Shown one piece after another: positions 11,978-30,243 of a stretch of DNA of 64,000 bases. The DNA lies in assembly GCA_003952965.2 (NCBI GenBank), contig CM025849.1, positions 11,623,861 through 11,687,860 on the forward strand, read 5' to 3'. A program made the position numbers and the translations under genes. Origin of the DNA: Morella rubra (Eukaryota > Streptophyta > Magnoliopsida > Fagales > Myricaceae). How positions within the stretch are numbered: the stretch's first letter is position 1; the number at the start of each line of letters is the position of its first letter. Below the pieces are notes generated by a model. The model ran no database searches. It was not told the origin of the DNA and saw only the letters and a program-made list of their open reading frames with translations.

Positions 11978-13980
11978 GCTCACGCATTAGCTCTTGTGTG
12001 TGCGGGCTTACTGGCTTAGTTTGCTTTTGGACATTCATTAGCTGAACTGTCATCATCATTTCTAAGGTCAATCATCTGTATTTTTCAACAAGGCCAATAT
12101 CTTGTTCTAGTGTTTGACTTGGTTTCTCTTTCTGGAGGAGCTTGTGGAACAAATACAGCCTGTCATTTTGATTTGAAGGCAAATCCTGTTTTATTGGGAG
12201 AGTCGCAACCAAGAAAGATTGGGATCATTGTAGACATTTTAGTCAGCCTCATTAAATGTTGTATGATTCTGATATGAATAATGATTCCAGTGTAGTGAAA
12301 AGAAGGCCTATGACTGTGATTGTCAGTTTCTACCCTGTGGATGTTTGGTTGCCCTTGTATGCCTGCTGCCTTATATGACTAAGGGATTGCTCTTCCCATC
12401 TTAATGATATTAGGAAATTTCTCAAATTATTTGATCACATTTTGGTATTGCAAACCTTAATGTTTTTTTTTCAAGGGGCTTCACAGTACTTCTTATGTGT
12501 TTAGGTAACACTATCTGGAAACCAGCAACCTGTCCGCACAGAGATCACTGAGGCTGCTATGGAATTAGGAGCAGAGGTGAGTCTATTCACCCGACATTTG
12601 TAACTTCACTTTGAATTTGCCCCAGTAAAACTCACAGTCCAATATTGCAATGACTTTTCATCTTAGCCAGTGCGGGGTTGAAATTAGTACTTCAGCCTCC
12701 AGCCCTTCTTTAGGAAAGAAGGTGCAATTTTGAATCTGAGGACAATTGACAAATAAAATTTAAACAAATTGTTTTAGCATGATATTATCACACCTTGGAG
12801 TTTTTTATAAGGGCCCACTTGGTTTTGAACGGTTTCAGTCACATCTTTGTTTAGAATGCATGAGACAAAGCTTGTTTTGATGCCGTTCACTGGTTTGGAC
12901 CTTGGACATGCTGATTAGACCCCTATACAAAGGATGAATGGGACCATTCAATCCTATGAGAAAACCAATGAGACCTTGAAGCAACATCTGCCAATCTCAG
13001 ATGAGGTGTTCAGTTTCTAAGAAGTTTGTTGGGCATTGAGCCCTGCTCGTTCATTAGTTTTTCCTTGTACACAAAGGGGCATGTAGATTACAGGCACTGA
13101 ACCTTTTATCCATTCTATCTTTCAGAATTTAGCATTCTGGGGTTACTATGGGTGAATTCTGATTTTGTTTGATGGCCCTGGCTTGACTGCTGAAAATTTC
13201 ACATTGTGGGAAACACAGTTCTTTCTTTGCTGCCTCCTCTCTCCCTTACCATGGCGGTGGGATTCTGGAGGAAGTTGTCAATTTGACCATGTGAGGATCA
13301 TTTTGTGCTCTCTTCAAAAGAAATTTGGAATGAGATATTATCTCAAAGTCAAGGGGAGCGGGTTGAAATTACCAGAAATATTGTGGATAGCGCGTTAATT
13401 GAGAAAGTTAGAGAACAAGTGGTGGTTAACTGTCTATTTTTCCTGCCAAAAACACGGACCAAGCTGGATCTGAAGCTCCATATTTTCAAAATCATGCCCA
13501 AGCGGTGGATGTTAATGCTCAAAATCTGCTCATTCAATTACGCAGGGGTTATGGAGTGCATGCATTTGAAAGACCTTCAGAAAGAAATGTGACGATTTAT
13601 GCTATTTAATTGTTTGACTTGGTGGTTGGTCATCCTTCTAGTTGGGCAGAAGCTTTTGAAATGAACTTGTTTCAGTGATCCTACTAATTGTGCAGATGAT
13701 TAATGTGATGTATGGGGTACCTTGTGAGACTGATACATTTTGCTTTATGTGCAGAAGCTTTCGCTTTTAGTTACTGAGGCATACAAAGATGCGCACCAGA
13801 AGAGTGTCCTGGTGAGAATTTCCCAGCATTTAACATGAAGAGTTGGGAACTCTTGCTCTGTCTTTGCCCTTAGAACTGAAAGTCTCTGCCCTTTTATATT
13901 CTCAGGCCATGAAGGAGAGGATGAGCGATCTTGCTCAGAGCTTGGGAATGCCGCCAGGCGTCGGGGATGGATTGAAGTAG
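9618..13980 (+). CDS. STIC2: Chloroplast nucleoid-associated/YbaB-EbfC family protein (STIC2 type), 192 aa
   Basis: Seven exons: 9618-9708, 10638-10780, 11713-11813, 11897-11936, 12505-12576, 13755-13811 and 13906-13980. All borders are GT-AG, phases agree, and the frame ends in TAG. Residues 1 to about 75 are Ser/Arg-rich, as expected for a plastid transit peptide. The remainder is the YbaB fold, recognisable from AGILGNMQNLYETVKKAQ, then VEAVRVQKELAVAEFDGY, VTLSGNQQPVRTEITEAA and a closing MKERMSDLAQSLGMPPG. Homologues in Arabidopsis (At2g24020/At4g30620) are stromal; STIC2 acts with Alb4 and cpSRP components in thylakoid protein targeting. The function here is transferred from family membership. 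The gene is convergent with the carboxypeptidase gene, whose stop lies about 530 bp away. Intron 1 starts in a CT microsatellite. Confidence 0.93.
9713..9738. repeat. (CT)13 microsatellite at the first splice donor of the STIC2-type gene
   Basis: The run starts three bases after the GT of the exon-1 donor (T|GTAACTCTCT). Length variation here would lie directly beside the splice site. Confidence 0.85.
9989..10195. repeat. Two-copy direct repeat, period about 103 bp, in intron 1 of the STIC2-type gene
   Basis: Both copies carry TTTCGTTTT, then GGGTTAA.CTAGTTACATTG, ACTGCGTTATTTG and AATAGGGATATTCT in the same order. They differ by scattered substitutions, so the duplication is not recent. Confidence 0.8.
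10329..10369. repeat. Poly-T tract followed by a C5G15 homopolymer block
   Basis: About 14 T residues, then GGGACCG, five C and fifteen consecutive G at 10355-10369. Long G runs are rare in plant introns; this could fold as a G-quadruplex or be an assembly error. Confidence 0.8.
11944..11971. repeat. (CT)14 microsatellite in intron 4 of the STIC2-type gene
   Basis: A pure CT run begins a few bases after the exon-4 donor at 11937. Confidence 0.85.
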
Positions 13981-14508
13981 TTAGATTTTAGTATCATACT
14001 GGTGAATGAGATGCTCTTCGATTTTGTAGATCAACCGAGCAAGAATTCTTGTACTATGACCTTGCATTTAACAATGTCGTTTGTTTCAAATTAAAGAGGG
14101 TATTTTGGAACCTCTGCGCAGCTAATTTGCCGGTAATATCCAGTATTTGACTTTCTACAAAATGTAAAGGATCTCATTTTTCTTCATTTGATTAACTGCA
14201 GACTGTTCAAGAAATTATCAGTCATTTTAAGCTGTTGAGATTACCGTAGAACATCATAACACTGTCTCATGCTTGCATCCAGAACTAACCTAGGGCATGA
14301 CAAAACATCAAACAAACCCTAACCTGCATCCATCCAGAACATGATACATTTGAGAGAGATATAACCCCTTGTCTAGAATGAATAATTCCTATGCTAACCG
14401 CTTCACCCACCATTTATATGAAATTTCAAACTAATTGAAACAATATTTCTAATCTGTCTAAGGAAAACAAATAATCATCTGTGGTAATTATCTCCAAGCA
14501 GCTTTTTG

Positions 14509-20479
<5,971 letters not shown>

Positions 20480-23400
20480 TGGACCCTCCAAAATGGGAGT
20501 AGCGCTCTCTTGCTGTCTCTCTCTCGGTCTCTCCGTCCTTTAAGTGAGAGAGGAGAGAGTTTCTATAGATATCTAAGTTATTAAGACATAGAACTGAGTG
20601 AAGATCTTGATGCCTCAATTATAGGTTAGTAGGGCTGGACTTCAAAAGTCTGATGTTGCTGCATTACTACACAACTGCAAGTTGGCTGCTTAGTGGACCT
20701 TATCTCTCTCTCTCTGGTCCTCTGGATTCAGAGAGAGAGAATTCTAGCCTGTCCTACAAGGCAATTGATACCTGCAGCAGAGCTTAGTTGAGAAATAGAA
20801 GCGGCATCATAAATGCATCAGAAGAGATCTCGCTTAGGTTTGCAAATACAACGTGCTAAGCCGGCTGTGAGCTCTGAGCGAAGGTCACCGGCTTTTACTT
20901 CAAAACCTTGTAATTTTCTAGACCTCTTCTCGAAATAGGAAAAAAGGAAAAATCTACACCAACTTTAAGCATGGCTCTTAATTCATTTGAGAGGTTACGT
21001 CAAACCAACCAAGCTAGCTAGTTGAGTTTGGCTTGGAATTAGGTCAACCGAAGCTTCTCTAGTCTTTCTCTCCGGTGGTCCTAAATATAAAGAGAGAGAT
21101 GGGAGGTGGATTTTGTTTGGGGTAGAGCTTTTGTGACCTCTACTGGACTGTCTTTGATTCTTTGGGTATTGAATAAGACAAATGACCTTGGAGGCCTGCC
21201 GAAAGAGTGCTCACTCACCTACATACAAGTCCATATCACCCATTTGATCATGAGGGCCAAAAATAAAAAAATGGTCCCTATCAACCATTTCTCTTGGGGT
21301 AAAAACACCCACAAGATTCTTGAACATATTGTCCAAGGCAAAATTCCTTAAGATCTATGGAAGGGAAGCTTGACTCACAAGTGCATATATGCATCCCCGT
21401 GTTCTCAGTCGAGTTTCGAATCTCTTGACTCACTTAGTGCTTAGAGCGTATTTCTCCCTTATCTCCCATGTGGTGAGTTGCTCACGAAGAACATGCATGC
21501 AGTTATAGATTAATTAGTGGATGTGATCTGGATCATGAGTACTTAAAAGGGTTGGTCGATATCCTTGCAGAAGATACAATGGAAGTGGTTCAACAAATTT
21601 GATTAATCAGATTCAATGCTCTGACCTGGCTGCAAGAAATGTTTCGATATTTTGACCCTTTCTTAATTCACATGCATCAATATTTTAAGATCATACTTTC
21701 GTCGCATTTAATTACTTCCTCGTGGTTGATAGCGGTACTTCTCTTATTTAAGAATCAAAAGAATGACATGATCTACTGGGTCGACACGGCCTAGACACAT
21801 ACTTTAGTTTGTCAATGAGTTAAAAGATCAAGCTTGGCCTTTGTTAAGGTGAGAAAAGAGACAAAATCATATGAAAAGGTCGGAACTGAACAGGTAGATC
21901 TCAGGTGTAAGCTAACTGGGCCGGCTTGGAGGTAAAACGAAAAACAAAAATACTCTATATTACCGGAAGCGCGATCGACTTTAGTGCTTAACATGTAGTG
22001 TCTGGTCTTGTACTGCAATCCAAAACCTGTGGATATGCCTTTGTTCTGGTTTAAAAAGAATGTATATATACATATGTGTGTGTGTGTTAGTACATTTGGT
22101 ATATTGTCCTTTGATTAAGTCAAAGAACCTAGCTAATTTGTGGAGATTCATGGAGATTTGTCTACTCTAATCTTATATAAATGCACATTCTTTTATCTTT
22201 TGTAAACACATATTTGGAATCATATTGAATAAGATAAATCATATAACTCAACTGAACTTTTCCGGTGGTAGACGTAGATAGTAAGATTGAATCACTTGAA
22301 ACCATTTTGTCCTTAATTCTCGCTTTCTCTGCTGTGCAATCTCATTTCCGTTTATTTCAACAATTAAAAAAAAAAAAAAGAGACCCCATGAAAATCATTC
22401 AAGTATACATTCATCGTTTAGATGAGTATGAAGAAACAACATAATTTTGTTAGATTAATTAGTAAATGAAGAACCTTGAAATGGAGTTGTGTTCTCTATA
22501 TATACAATGTATGCAGGCAAGAAGCTAAGGGGTCAGATCATGACTGTCCCAACCCTCCAAAATTCTGCAGGTCATGACTGTCCCAATTAAAAGAGTTTTT
22601 CTGGTTCTTTTTTCACATTTTGGTCTCTTAAATTGTATTCTCATGAGATTAGTACTCCTCCTAATCTTTCATCTTAGCTTCGTTACTGCTGCTGAATGAG
22701 TACGTTGTTAGAGTATGAGATAAAAACATGAATTCACTGATCACATCATGCATCTATGTACACGATCGAACAGTACTAATATTAATTATAGCCTTCATTA
22801 ATTCCTAATATTTTAAGCCGTTGACTTACCTCTAAACTCTAAACGATCCCGGCCTTTCTGCGTGTTGTTGAGGAGGCTCTACATTACGTCATTGAGTGCG
22901 TGGGAAGCCATGCATGCTCTGTTGCAGATATATATGTGTATCGTGATGGAGTTTAGTATCAAGTGTTATTTTAAAGAAAATGGAGCCGTCTAAACAATGA
23001 GGTAGCCAGCTACGATATGCTCATGAGTTATTTAATTAATTCAAACAAAGGCTCGAAATCGAGAGGATCCTCCTTTGACTTGCATTCCCTAACATTGATG
23101 ACCTAATGCATGACTCCTAAGAAAATGAAGATTTCTTATAGCCGTACTTGCTGACTATCTGGTCTGCGCTCGAGCAGTAACACATGCACCGACAATGGCG
23201 ATTTAATGCTCCCAGATTAGTAAGGTGCTCTCCACTAGCTAGACGTGGTTATAATAGTCTGACCTAGCAAATTATTTGCCTCTGTTCTAATACTTTCACC
23301 TCTCATGTAGATGAGATCTCATCCCACGATCTCCGAGATGTTAATTAATTTTGTTTCGGCCTGATCACTTCGGTTTTCCAATTTTATCGTTTATTTTGTT

Positions 23401-24806
23401 CAATATTGCGCAAAACAAACCTCATGTGCATCCAGGCGCGCAAAATCTCTCTGGTATATATATATAATTACGTATATCATCTGTCACTTCTGGAATGGGA
23501 TAAGATCTCAACATCCTCACCTTTTGAATCCCAAAATGTCTCCTCTTCCCATATGAACATTTCTTATTATGTATATTATATATGAGCTTGACCTTGGGCA
23601 TAATGTCCCAAAAGGCTACGGCACGGGCCGTTGACCCATTTCTTGCCTTGATCAGAAACTCCCGTACTTCGCTAGCTGTATATTTCTCTTTCCCACAATC
23701 GAGGAGATAAGCTGCATGCATGGGGAGAGATGGAAGAGGGTAGTCTTCAATATGAGCAGTACTTGGGGCAATTGGGTTAATCTTGGTTTCCTTAAAACTG
23801 AGCTCAAGTTTCTTAGAATATTACGCTTTTTCTTGCGTTAGAAATGGCAACCAACAATGAACTACGTGCCAAAGTTGGTAGATATTTTTCTCCTCTTTTA
23901 GGGCCCAATTGTAATACGTATATGCACTCAAGGAAGTTTGGATATATATTTTAGCCATGCATTTATATCTGGTAAGATAGTGCAAAATAAACCCCATTTC
24001 CTAGCTAAAACTCAATGGCTTTGCAATTATTCCGATCCCAACGACAATGCTGGAGATCGAGACTATTTGACAATTCTACTGGGGGATATGGGCGGTGGAG
24101 ATCAGAGACTCTCTTCGACCGAAAAGGTTTTGACTTGATGGGGATCTACGACGTCGTTGACCGCCGCTTTGGTTTTGCTACCAGTCGCATCGAAAAGGCC
24201 TGGATCCTCTCATAGACTTCGTCAAGCCTCCGCCTTCATGGAGGTAGAATCCGCCACTACAAAAGTTGATGCTGAGTGTCACTCGGTGAGAGTCAACTCG
24301 GTAAGTGTGTAAAACTGTAAATGAACGACCCTGCGAGAGTGCGAGTGAGTGGATGGCTCTCTTTGGATCGTCGAACCTGCGAGGTTAAATGTGACTGGTG
24401 AGCCCGACCAGATTATATGGCCTCTTTGATTGGGCAATCCAGCTTGGGCCTAATTGGATCCAATCGGGTTGTCACGAGCAAGCTCAGGTTGAATGCAAAT
24501 TGGGCAGACTTAAAGGCCTGGGCTGGATTCGATTAGGCCGAAAGAGATGAAGCCCAATTCTTAAATTAATCCTTCTGGTAGTTGAATCTGCAAGAACAAA
24601 GTAGTCTAGCGGGACGACAACGCGTGTTCTTTTTCTGACGCAACTGGGACAGCCAGCCAGGCACTGACTTCTACTATAAACAATCATATATTCATATTCC
24701 TACCGAAGGATGTGGGGAACACCTTTTACCAAAAGACTGCAACTCGGAATCGTCCCCACTTCTCTCTGACAAGTAGCGATCAGCCTTACATACCGTTGCT
24801 TCTTCC
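20480..24806. other. Intergenic region between the carboxypeptidase gene and TNL1
   Basis: About 4.3 kb without a supported gene. A 99-codon minus-strand frame at 23422-23721 has an ATG but no recognised domain and is not called. The last 230 bp (from about 24575) recur upstream of TNL2 at about 31950-32167 with roughly ten per cent substitutions, so they are probably the conserved TNL promoter and leader. A second tract, 22845-23180, recurs at 30909-31056. Confidence 0.5.
22845..23180. repeat. Segment duplicated (with deletions) at 30909-31056
   Basis: Blocks such as GATCCCGGCCTTTCTGCGT, CATGCTCTGTTGCAGATATA and CCAGCTACGATATGCTCAT occur in the same order in both places without any substitution that I can see. 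The other copy has lost or replaced the DNA between blocks. This is the longer, apparently parental copy. Confidence 0.85.
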
Positions 24807-27800
24807 ATGGCCAGCTTGCAAGGATCCTCTTCATCTTCTTTTCTCACCCGTCCACGGGCTTATGACGTATTCTTGAGTTTTAGAGGGGAAGATACTCACA
24901 ACAATTTTACTGCTCATCTGAACGACACTTTGCATCGGAAGGGAATCATCACCTACGTAGATGACAACCATAGAAGAGGAGAGGAGATCTCACAAGCGCT
25001 TCTCAAAGCAATTGAGGAATCAAGGATTTCCATCGTGGTACTCTCTAAGAACTATGCATCATCCACTTGGTGCTTGGACGAGCTGATGAAGATCCTCGAT
25101 TGCAGGGAAACTAAGCAACAAATTGTTCTTCCAGTATTTTACGATGTCGATCCTTCGGAAGTACGACATCAAAGAGCGAGTGTTGGAGAAGCACTGAGTA
25201 AGCTTGAAGACCGGTTCAAGGGCGACACGAAAATCCAGAGGTGGAAGGCGGGCCTAAAAGAAGTGGCTAACTTGTCGGGTTGGCATTTCGGAGAAAACGG
25301 GTAATTCTAACCACTCTTTTGCCTTCCAGATTAACGCTTTAGGACTAAGTGAATCTTTGTGTTGAAAGCATTGACCAAAAGCAATTACACATTAGAGGTG
25401 AAACACGAGATTTTTTGGTAAGTGTTAGCTGGCGAGGCAGAGAACTGAATTAGAGAATGGGGGAAAAAAATTAAGAGGTCTAAAAAGTACGAGTCTATTG
25501 AGGGAGGACTTGTGGGCAACCCATCGGGACTATTGAAATTTAGAGGGGAAAGACTATAGGGCTCATATCTTATTATTGTAATTTTTTGCGAAAGAAAAAG
25601 TTATACGTAGATCATGTTTCCTATGGCATTTCAGGTGAGAAGTGCAACTCAAGAAGTATTTTTTGCGTTGGCAGGAACGAACCTAAATTCATTCAGGAAA
25701 TTGCTCAAGTGGTCTTAAGAATAGTAAATCGTACACACCTAAAAGTTGCCAAGTATCCGGTGGGAATGGAGTCTCGTGTAGAGGATATGAATGTGCTTTT
25801 AAGTATTGGGATGAATGATACACGCATGGTAGGGATATTTGGAGCTGGCGGAATTGGCAAGACAACTATCGCTAAAGCGGTCTATAACTTGATTGCTGTT
25901 CAATTTGAAGATAGTTGTTTTCTTGCAAATGTGAGGGAAACTTCAAACCGTGACTGTGGTCTAGTCCAACTGCAAGAGACACTTCTTTCTGATATCCTAG
26001 GAGACTCAAGTTTGAAAGTTGGCAATATTGACCGAGGAATCAATGTCATAAAGGGGAGGCTTTGCTCTAAAAAAGTTCTTTTAGTTCTTGATGATGTGGA
26101 TCAATTGGTTCAATTAGATGCATTATCTGGAGATTGCAATTGGTTTGGTTTAGGAAGTAGAATAATCATAACCACTAGAAACAAACACTTACTAGCTATG
26201 CATAAAGTTGATTTGACATATGAAGTAAAGCAATTGGATCACAGCGAAGCTCTTCAGCTCTTTAGTTGGAATGCATTCAAAAGTGATACGCCTAATGATG
26301 TTTTTGAAAAGCTTACAGGACATGCACTTCGTTATGCTGAGGGTCTTCCGCGAGCTTTATCTGTAATAGGTTCAGATTTGTATGGAAAAGACATATGTTA
26401 TTGGAAACGTGTGTTACAAAAGTATAAAAGAATTCCAGAAGAAAATATTCAAGAGAAACTTAAAATAAGTTATGATGGATTGGATGATAGTGAGAAGGAT
26501 ATTTTCCTGGACATTGCATGTTTCTTTAATGGAGAACGTGTAGATTATGTCAGTAAAATACTAGACAGTTGTGGCTTCTTTCCAGATTGCGGTATCAAAG
26601 TGCTAGTGGATAAGTCTCTTATTACTGTGGATGAGTTTAATAGATTGCACATGCCTGACTTATTGCAAGACATGGGTAGAGAAATTGTTCGTCAGGAGTC
26701 ACCAAAAGCACCTGGCAAACGAAGTAGGTTGTGGTATCATGAAGATGTCCGAAATGTACTAGAAAAAAAAATGGTAAGCCTCACATCAAATACATATGCC
26801 ATCCATCTCAAAATAAGAAGAACACAATTTTTATATACAACTGCGTGATAGATATATAGTTTTTATGAGTATCTCACATGTGCATTTGCTTAATAGGGAA
26901 CAAGCAAAATTGAAGGCATATTGGTGAAGTTGCCTGAACCAGACTTGATACGCTTGTGTTCCAAAACTTTCACGAAGATGAAGAGGCTCAGACTGTTTAT
27001 AAATCGTAATGCACATTTTTCTGGACGGATTAATTATCTCTCGAATGAACTAAGATTGCTTGATTGGCCTGAATGTCCTTTACAATCTTTACCATCAAAT
27101 TTCCATGGAAAGAAACTTGCTGTTTTGAAAGTGCATAATAGTCTCATAAAGGAACAAGGGAAGGGATTTAAGGTAAAATTATTCTTTGCAACATTTTTTA
27201 TCCTATCAATGGCGATCTAAATTTGTTTGAAACTAATTTATCCCTTTTTTCTTCTGTACAGAATTTCCAAAACATGGGAATCATGGAATTCTCTTATTGT
27301 AAATTTCTAAAAACAATACCAGATATTTCAAGCATGCCAAATCTAGAGAAATTGAATATTAGTTACTGTGAAAGTTTGGTTGAAGTTGATGATTCTGTTG
27401 GATGCCTTGACAAGCTTGTCTACTTGTCATTTTCCGGATGCTCTAACCTCATTAGTTTGCCAAGAAGCTTCAAGTTGAGATCTTTAAAAATGCTTTTTCT
27501 TGATGGTTGCTTAAGCATTCAAAACCTTCCTGAAATTGAGTGTAAGATGGAATATATGGAATCCATTTATTTGCAAGACACTGCTATCAAAGAACTGCCT
27601 TCATCTATTGGGTACCTTACTCAGCTTCGAGATTTACATTTAGGAGGCTGCAAAAACCTTATGCAACTCCCCAGCAGTTTTCTTCAGTTGCAACATCTAG
27701 TGACTCTTTCCCTCGAAGATTGTTCACAACTAGTTAAGCTGTCAAACAACGAGGGGGATAAGAGACAATCAGTATTGCTCTCTGTTGTATCCACAAAGGA

Positions 27801-28200
27801 ATGTGAAACTGCATCAGGTGCAGAATTACTGTTGTTTCCATCTCCAACAAATCCAAGCCTTCTTGATCACGGTTGCTCTTCAACAGTGTTTCAGGAACTT
27901 GAATATTTGAATCTTAAAAACTGTGGTCTATCAGCATCAAATTTCCTTGTGATGCTTAATTGCTTTTCCACATTGCAAAACATAAATCTATCAGGAAGCA
28001 AGCTCGTTTGTCTTCCTACTACATGCATCAAAAGATTTGTGGAATTGAAGATCCTTATTTTGGAAAGTTCCACACAACTTCAAGAAATTTTAGAACTTCC
28101 ACCAAATATAGAACAGGTATATGCTAGTGGATGCATGTCATTGAAAAATTTTCCAGAGGTGGTAAGATTGCTTGAAATTGGAAAGAAACAAAGTGCATAA
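24807..28200 (+). CDS. TNL1: TIR-NB-ARC-LRR disease-resistance protein, truncated by an LRR duplication
   Basis: Exons 24807-25300 (TIR), 25675-26773 (NB-ARC), 26897-27172 and 27262-28200 (LRR), GT-AG borders and consistent phases, giving 935 aa. The TIR domain shows YDVFLSFRGEDT, the Glu in AIEESRISIVV (usual NADase position) and FYDVDPSEVR. NB-ARC has P-loop GAGGIGKTT (near residue 227), [18 protein letters not shown] and FLDIACFF. Two canonical motifs are changed: GLPL reads GLPR (Arg391) and MHD reads MPD (Pro492). The LRR frame runs into a TAA at 28198-28200 just past a duplication junction, so the usual C-JID exon (29212-29862) is excluded unless splicing bypasses the stop. TNLs are cytoplasmic/nuclear pathogen sensors whose TIR domains cleave NAD+. 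Whether this copy is functional is uncertain. Confidence 0.88.
27128..28163. repeat. Tandem duplication in TNL1, copy A (parental)
   Basis: This runs from the 3' end of exon 3 through intron 3 and most of the LRR exon. The stretch 27563-28163 matches 28393-28993 at an exact offset of 830 bp; the one difference noted is at 27893/28723 (CAG versus CCG, Gln versus Pro). The offset at the 5' end is 1062 bp, so copy B has lost about 232 bp from its front. Confidence 0.92.
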
Positions 28201-28993
28201 TAGTCGAATTGCTTTGGGCATCTAAATTTGTTTGGTATTGGGAATCATGGAATGTCTGATATTTCAAGCATGCCAAATCTAGAGAAATTGCAAAGTTTGG
28301 TTGAAGTTGATGATTCTGTTGGATGCCTTGACAAGCTCTACTTGTCATTTTCCGGATAACCTCATCCTTCAAGTTGAGATCTTCGAGGTATGCCATTTAT
28401 TTGCAAGACACTGCTATCAAAGAACTGCCTTCATCTATTGGGTACCTTACTCAGCTTCGAGATTTACATTTAGGAGGCTGCAAAAACCTTATGCAACTCC
28501 CCAGCAGTTTTCTTCAGTTGCAACATCTAGTGACTCTTTCCCTCGAAGATTGTTCACAACTAGTTAAGCTGTCAAACAACGAGGGGGATAAGAGACAATC
28601 AGTATTGCTCTCTGTTGTATCCACAAAGGAATGTGAAACTGCATCAGGTGCAGAATTACTGTTGTTTCCATCTCCAACAAATCCAAGCCTTCTTGATCAC
28701 GGTTGCTCTTCAACAGTGTTTCCGGAACTTGAATATTTGAATCTTAAAAACTGTGGTCTATCAGCATCAAATTTCCTTGTGATGCTTAATTGCTTTTCCA
28801 CATTGCAAAACATAAATCTATCAGGAAGCAAGCTCGTTTGTCTTCCTACTACATGCATCAAAAGATTTGTGGAATTGAAGATCCTTATTTTGGAAAGTTC
28901 CACACAACTTCAAGAAATTTTAGAACTTCCACCAAATATAGAACAGGTATATGCTAGTGGATGCATGTCATTGAAAAATTTTCCAGAGGTGGT
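28190..28993. repeat. Tandem duplication in TNL1, copy B (deleted in its first 200 bp)
   Basis: From 28190 to 28392 this copy keeps blocks of copy A in order (for example AAAGTGCATAATAGTC, ATCTAAATTTGTTTG, GGGAATCATGGAAT, GATATTTCAAGCATGCC). They are separated by about eight deletions, several with short filler. From 28393 onward it is collinear and almost identical to copy A. Confidence 0.92.
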
Positions 28994-29862
28994 GAAAAAA
29001 TATCAATACAATAAATGCGAGTTGCGAGCACTAAGTTGGATTGACTTGTCTGGATGCAATAAAATGCATGTGAATATGGGGAATCCTGTGACAAATCCTT
29101 CATTAGATGAGGTATGCCTCTGTCTTTCTTTGTGATCTCTCTTTCATGTACATGTTTCCGGGACTTACAATATTGTTCTGCTAAGGACTTGCATTATTAT
29201 TCATTTAACAGGAAAGTAGTCTTACGGGGCTCTCAGGTGGCATTATAATTCCGGGAAATAGGCTTCCAAACTGGTTTAATCATCGTAAGGAGAGCCTGAA
29301 CAACAATTCTTGTGAAATAAATATTGATGTGCCTTTGTATTTGGAGGAGATAAGAGGCATTGCCTTCTGTGCTGTCATTGGACCTATTGTTGCTAACTCT
29401 TCTGATTGGGTTCCTAATATTGGTGTTGAGATCGTCGGTTATGGTGTTCAAGCAGAAAGGATTCTAGTTGATTTGATGGGTTTAGATCATATATGGCTAG
29501 AGTACGTTCGAGAATCTTTGGACCTAAAGGGAGGCAATTTGCGAATCAGGTTTTATACTGATTCAAACTCAGTGTTGTTTAAAAGTTGCGGAGTCCATCT
29601 GCTACACAAGAATGAAGTAAATGTAAATGATCAACCAGGTCTGCTCCATGAGGATGTCGATGTTCATGCAGATTTACTCGATGAAGTTGAAAATCCTCCG
29701 GATTTAATGGATTCAATTCAATTTTCTAAGAGGCCCCATAGCGAAGATTATTACAGCTCAAATGCTAATTGGTACCCATCACAGAAGAGGCATTCTTCAA
29801 TCAAAACTTCAGATTCGGATGGTTCACTGCTCAGTGAATCACATCTAAGCCAATCAAATTGA
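28374..29862 (+). CDS. TNL1 downstream part: second LRR copy plus C-JID exon, no own start
   Basis: An open frame runs from about 28332 through LRR copy B to a donor after 29111 (GATGAG|GTATGC). It then joins in phase to 29212-29862, which ends in TGA. The second exon encodes a C-JID/post-LRR domain: GGIIIPGNRLPNWFNH, CEINIDVPLYLEEIRGIAFC and FKSCGVHLLHKNE, followed by an acidic tail. No ATG begins this frame and the 28198 stop precedes it, so it is either stranded or reached by splicing. A consensus donor GTG|GTAAGA at 28161|28162, exactly at the duplication junction, is in phase with the C-JID acceptor at 29212; that splice would give 1139 aa. Confidence 0.7.
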
Positions 29863-30243
29863 TGCCAACATTGAACCACCAGCCTTTTTTTTGTTGGTGC
29901 TCTTGATATATGAAGAAGCATGAGCTGCCATTGTTGATGACCTTAGTCAACAACTCAAATAAAATAAGGAATAGAGGTGAAATTTTTTTGTTTGTCTTGA
30001 GCGGTTTTGTCGGAACTAGTACCTAAATAGCCAAAATGTTTGTTCGATAAATTTACAGTTACAGAAAAATAAACTTTCCTTATCCTTGATTAGCTCTTAC
30101 GTACTCCTCTGTTTTGTTATCCTAGTCTGATTGTAGTAGTTCTTTTTTTTTTTTTAATCAACTAAGTTACCTTTATTCAAAGCAATTAGCAAAGCAGGAA
30201 AAAGAATAATAAATATCATATACCGGAGACATTGTTTTAGAAA
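29863..30243. other. TNL1 3' flank
   Basis: AT-rich probable 3' untranslated and intergenic DNA, with an AATAAA-like ACTCAAATAAAATAAGG stretch near 29955. No other feature is seen. Confidence 0.4.

Noticed and set aside
23422-23721. 99-codon minus-strand frame upstream of TNL1
   Set aside because: It starts with ATG but shows no known family and no conservation in the duplicated tract.
28198-28200. TNL1 stop treated as proof of a pseudogene
   Set aside because: The upstream frame is intact and a consensus donor lies just before the stop, so a spliced or truncated functional product is still possible.
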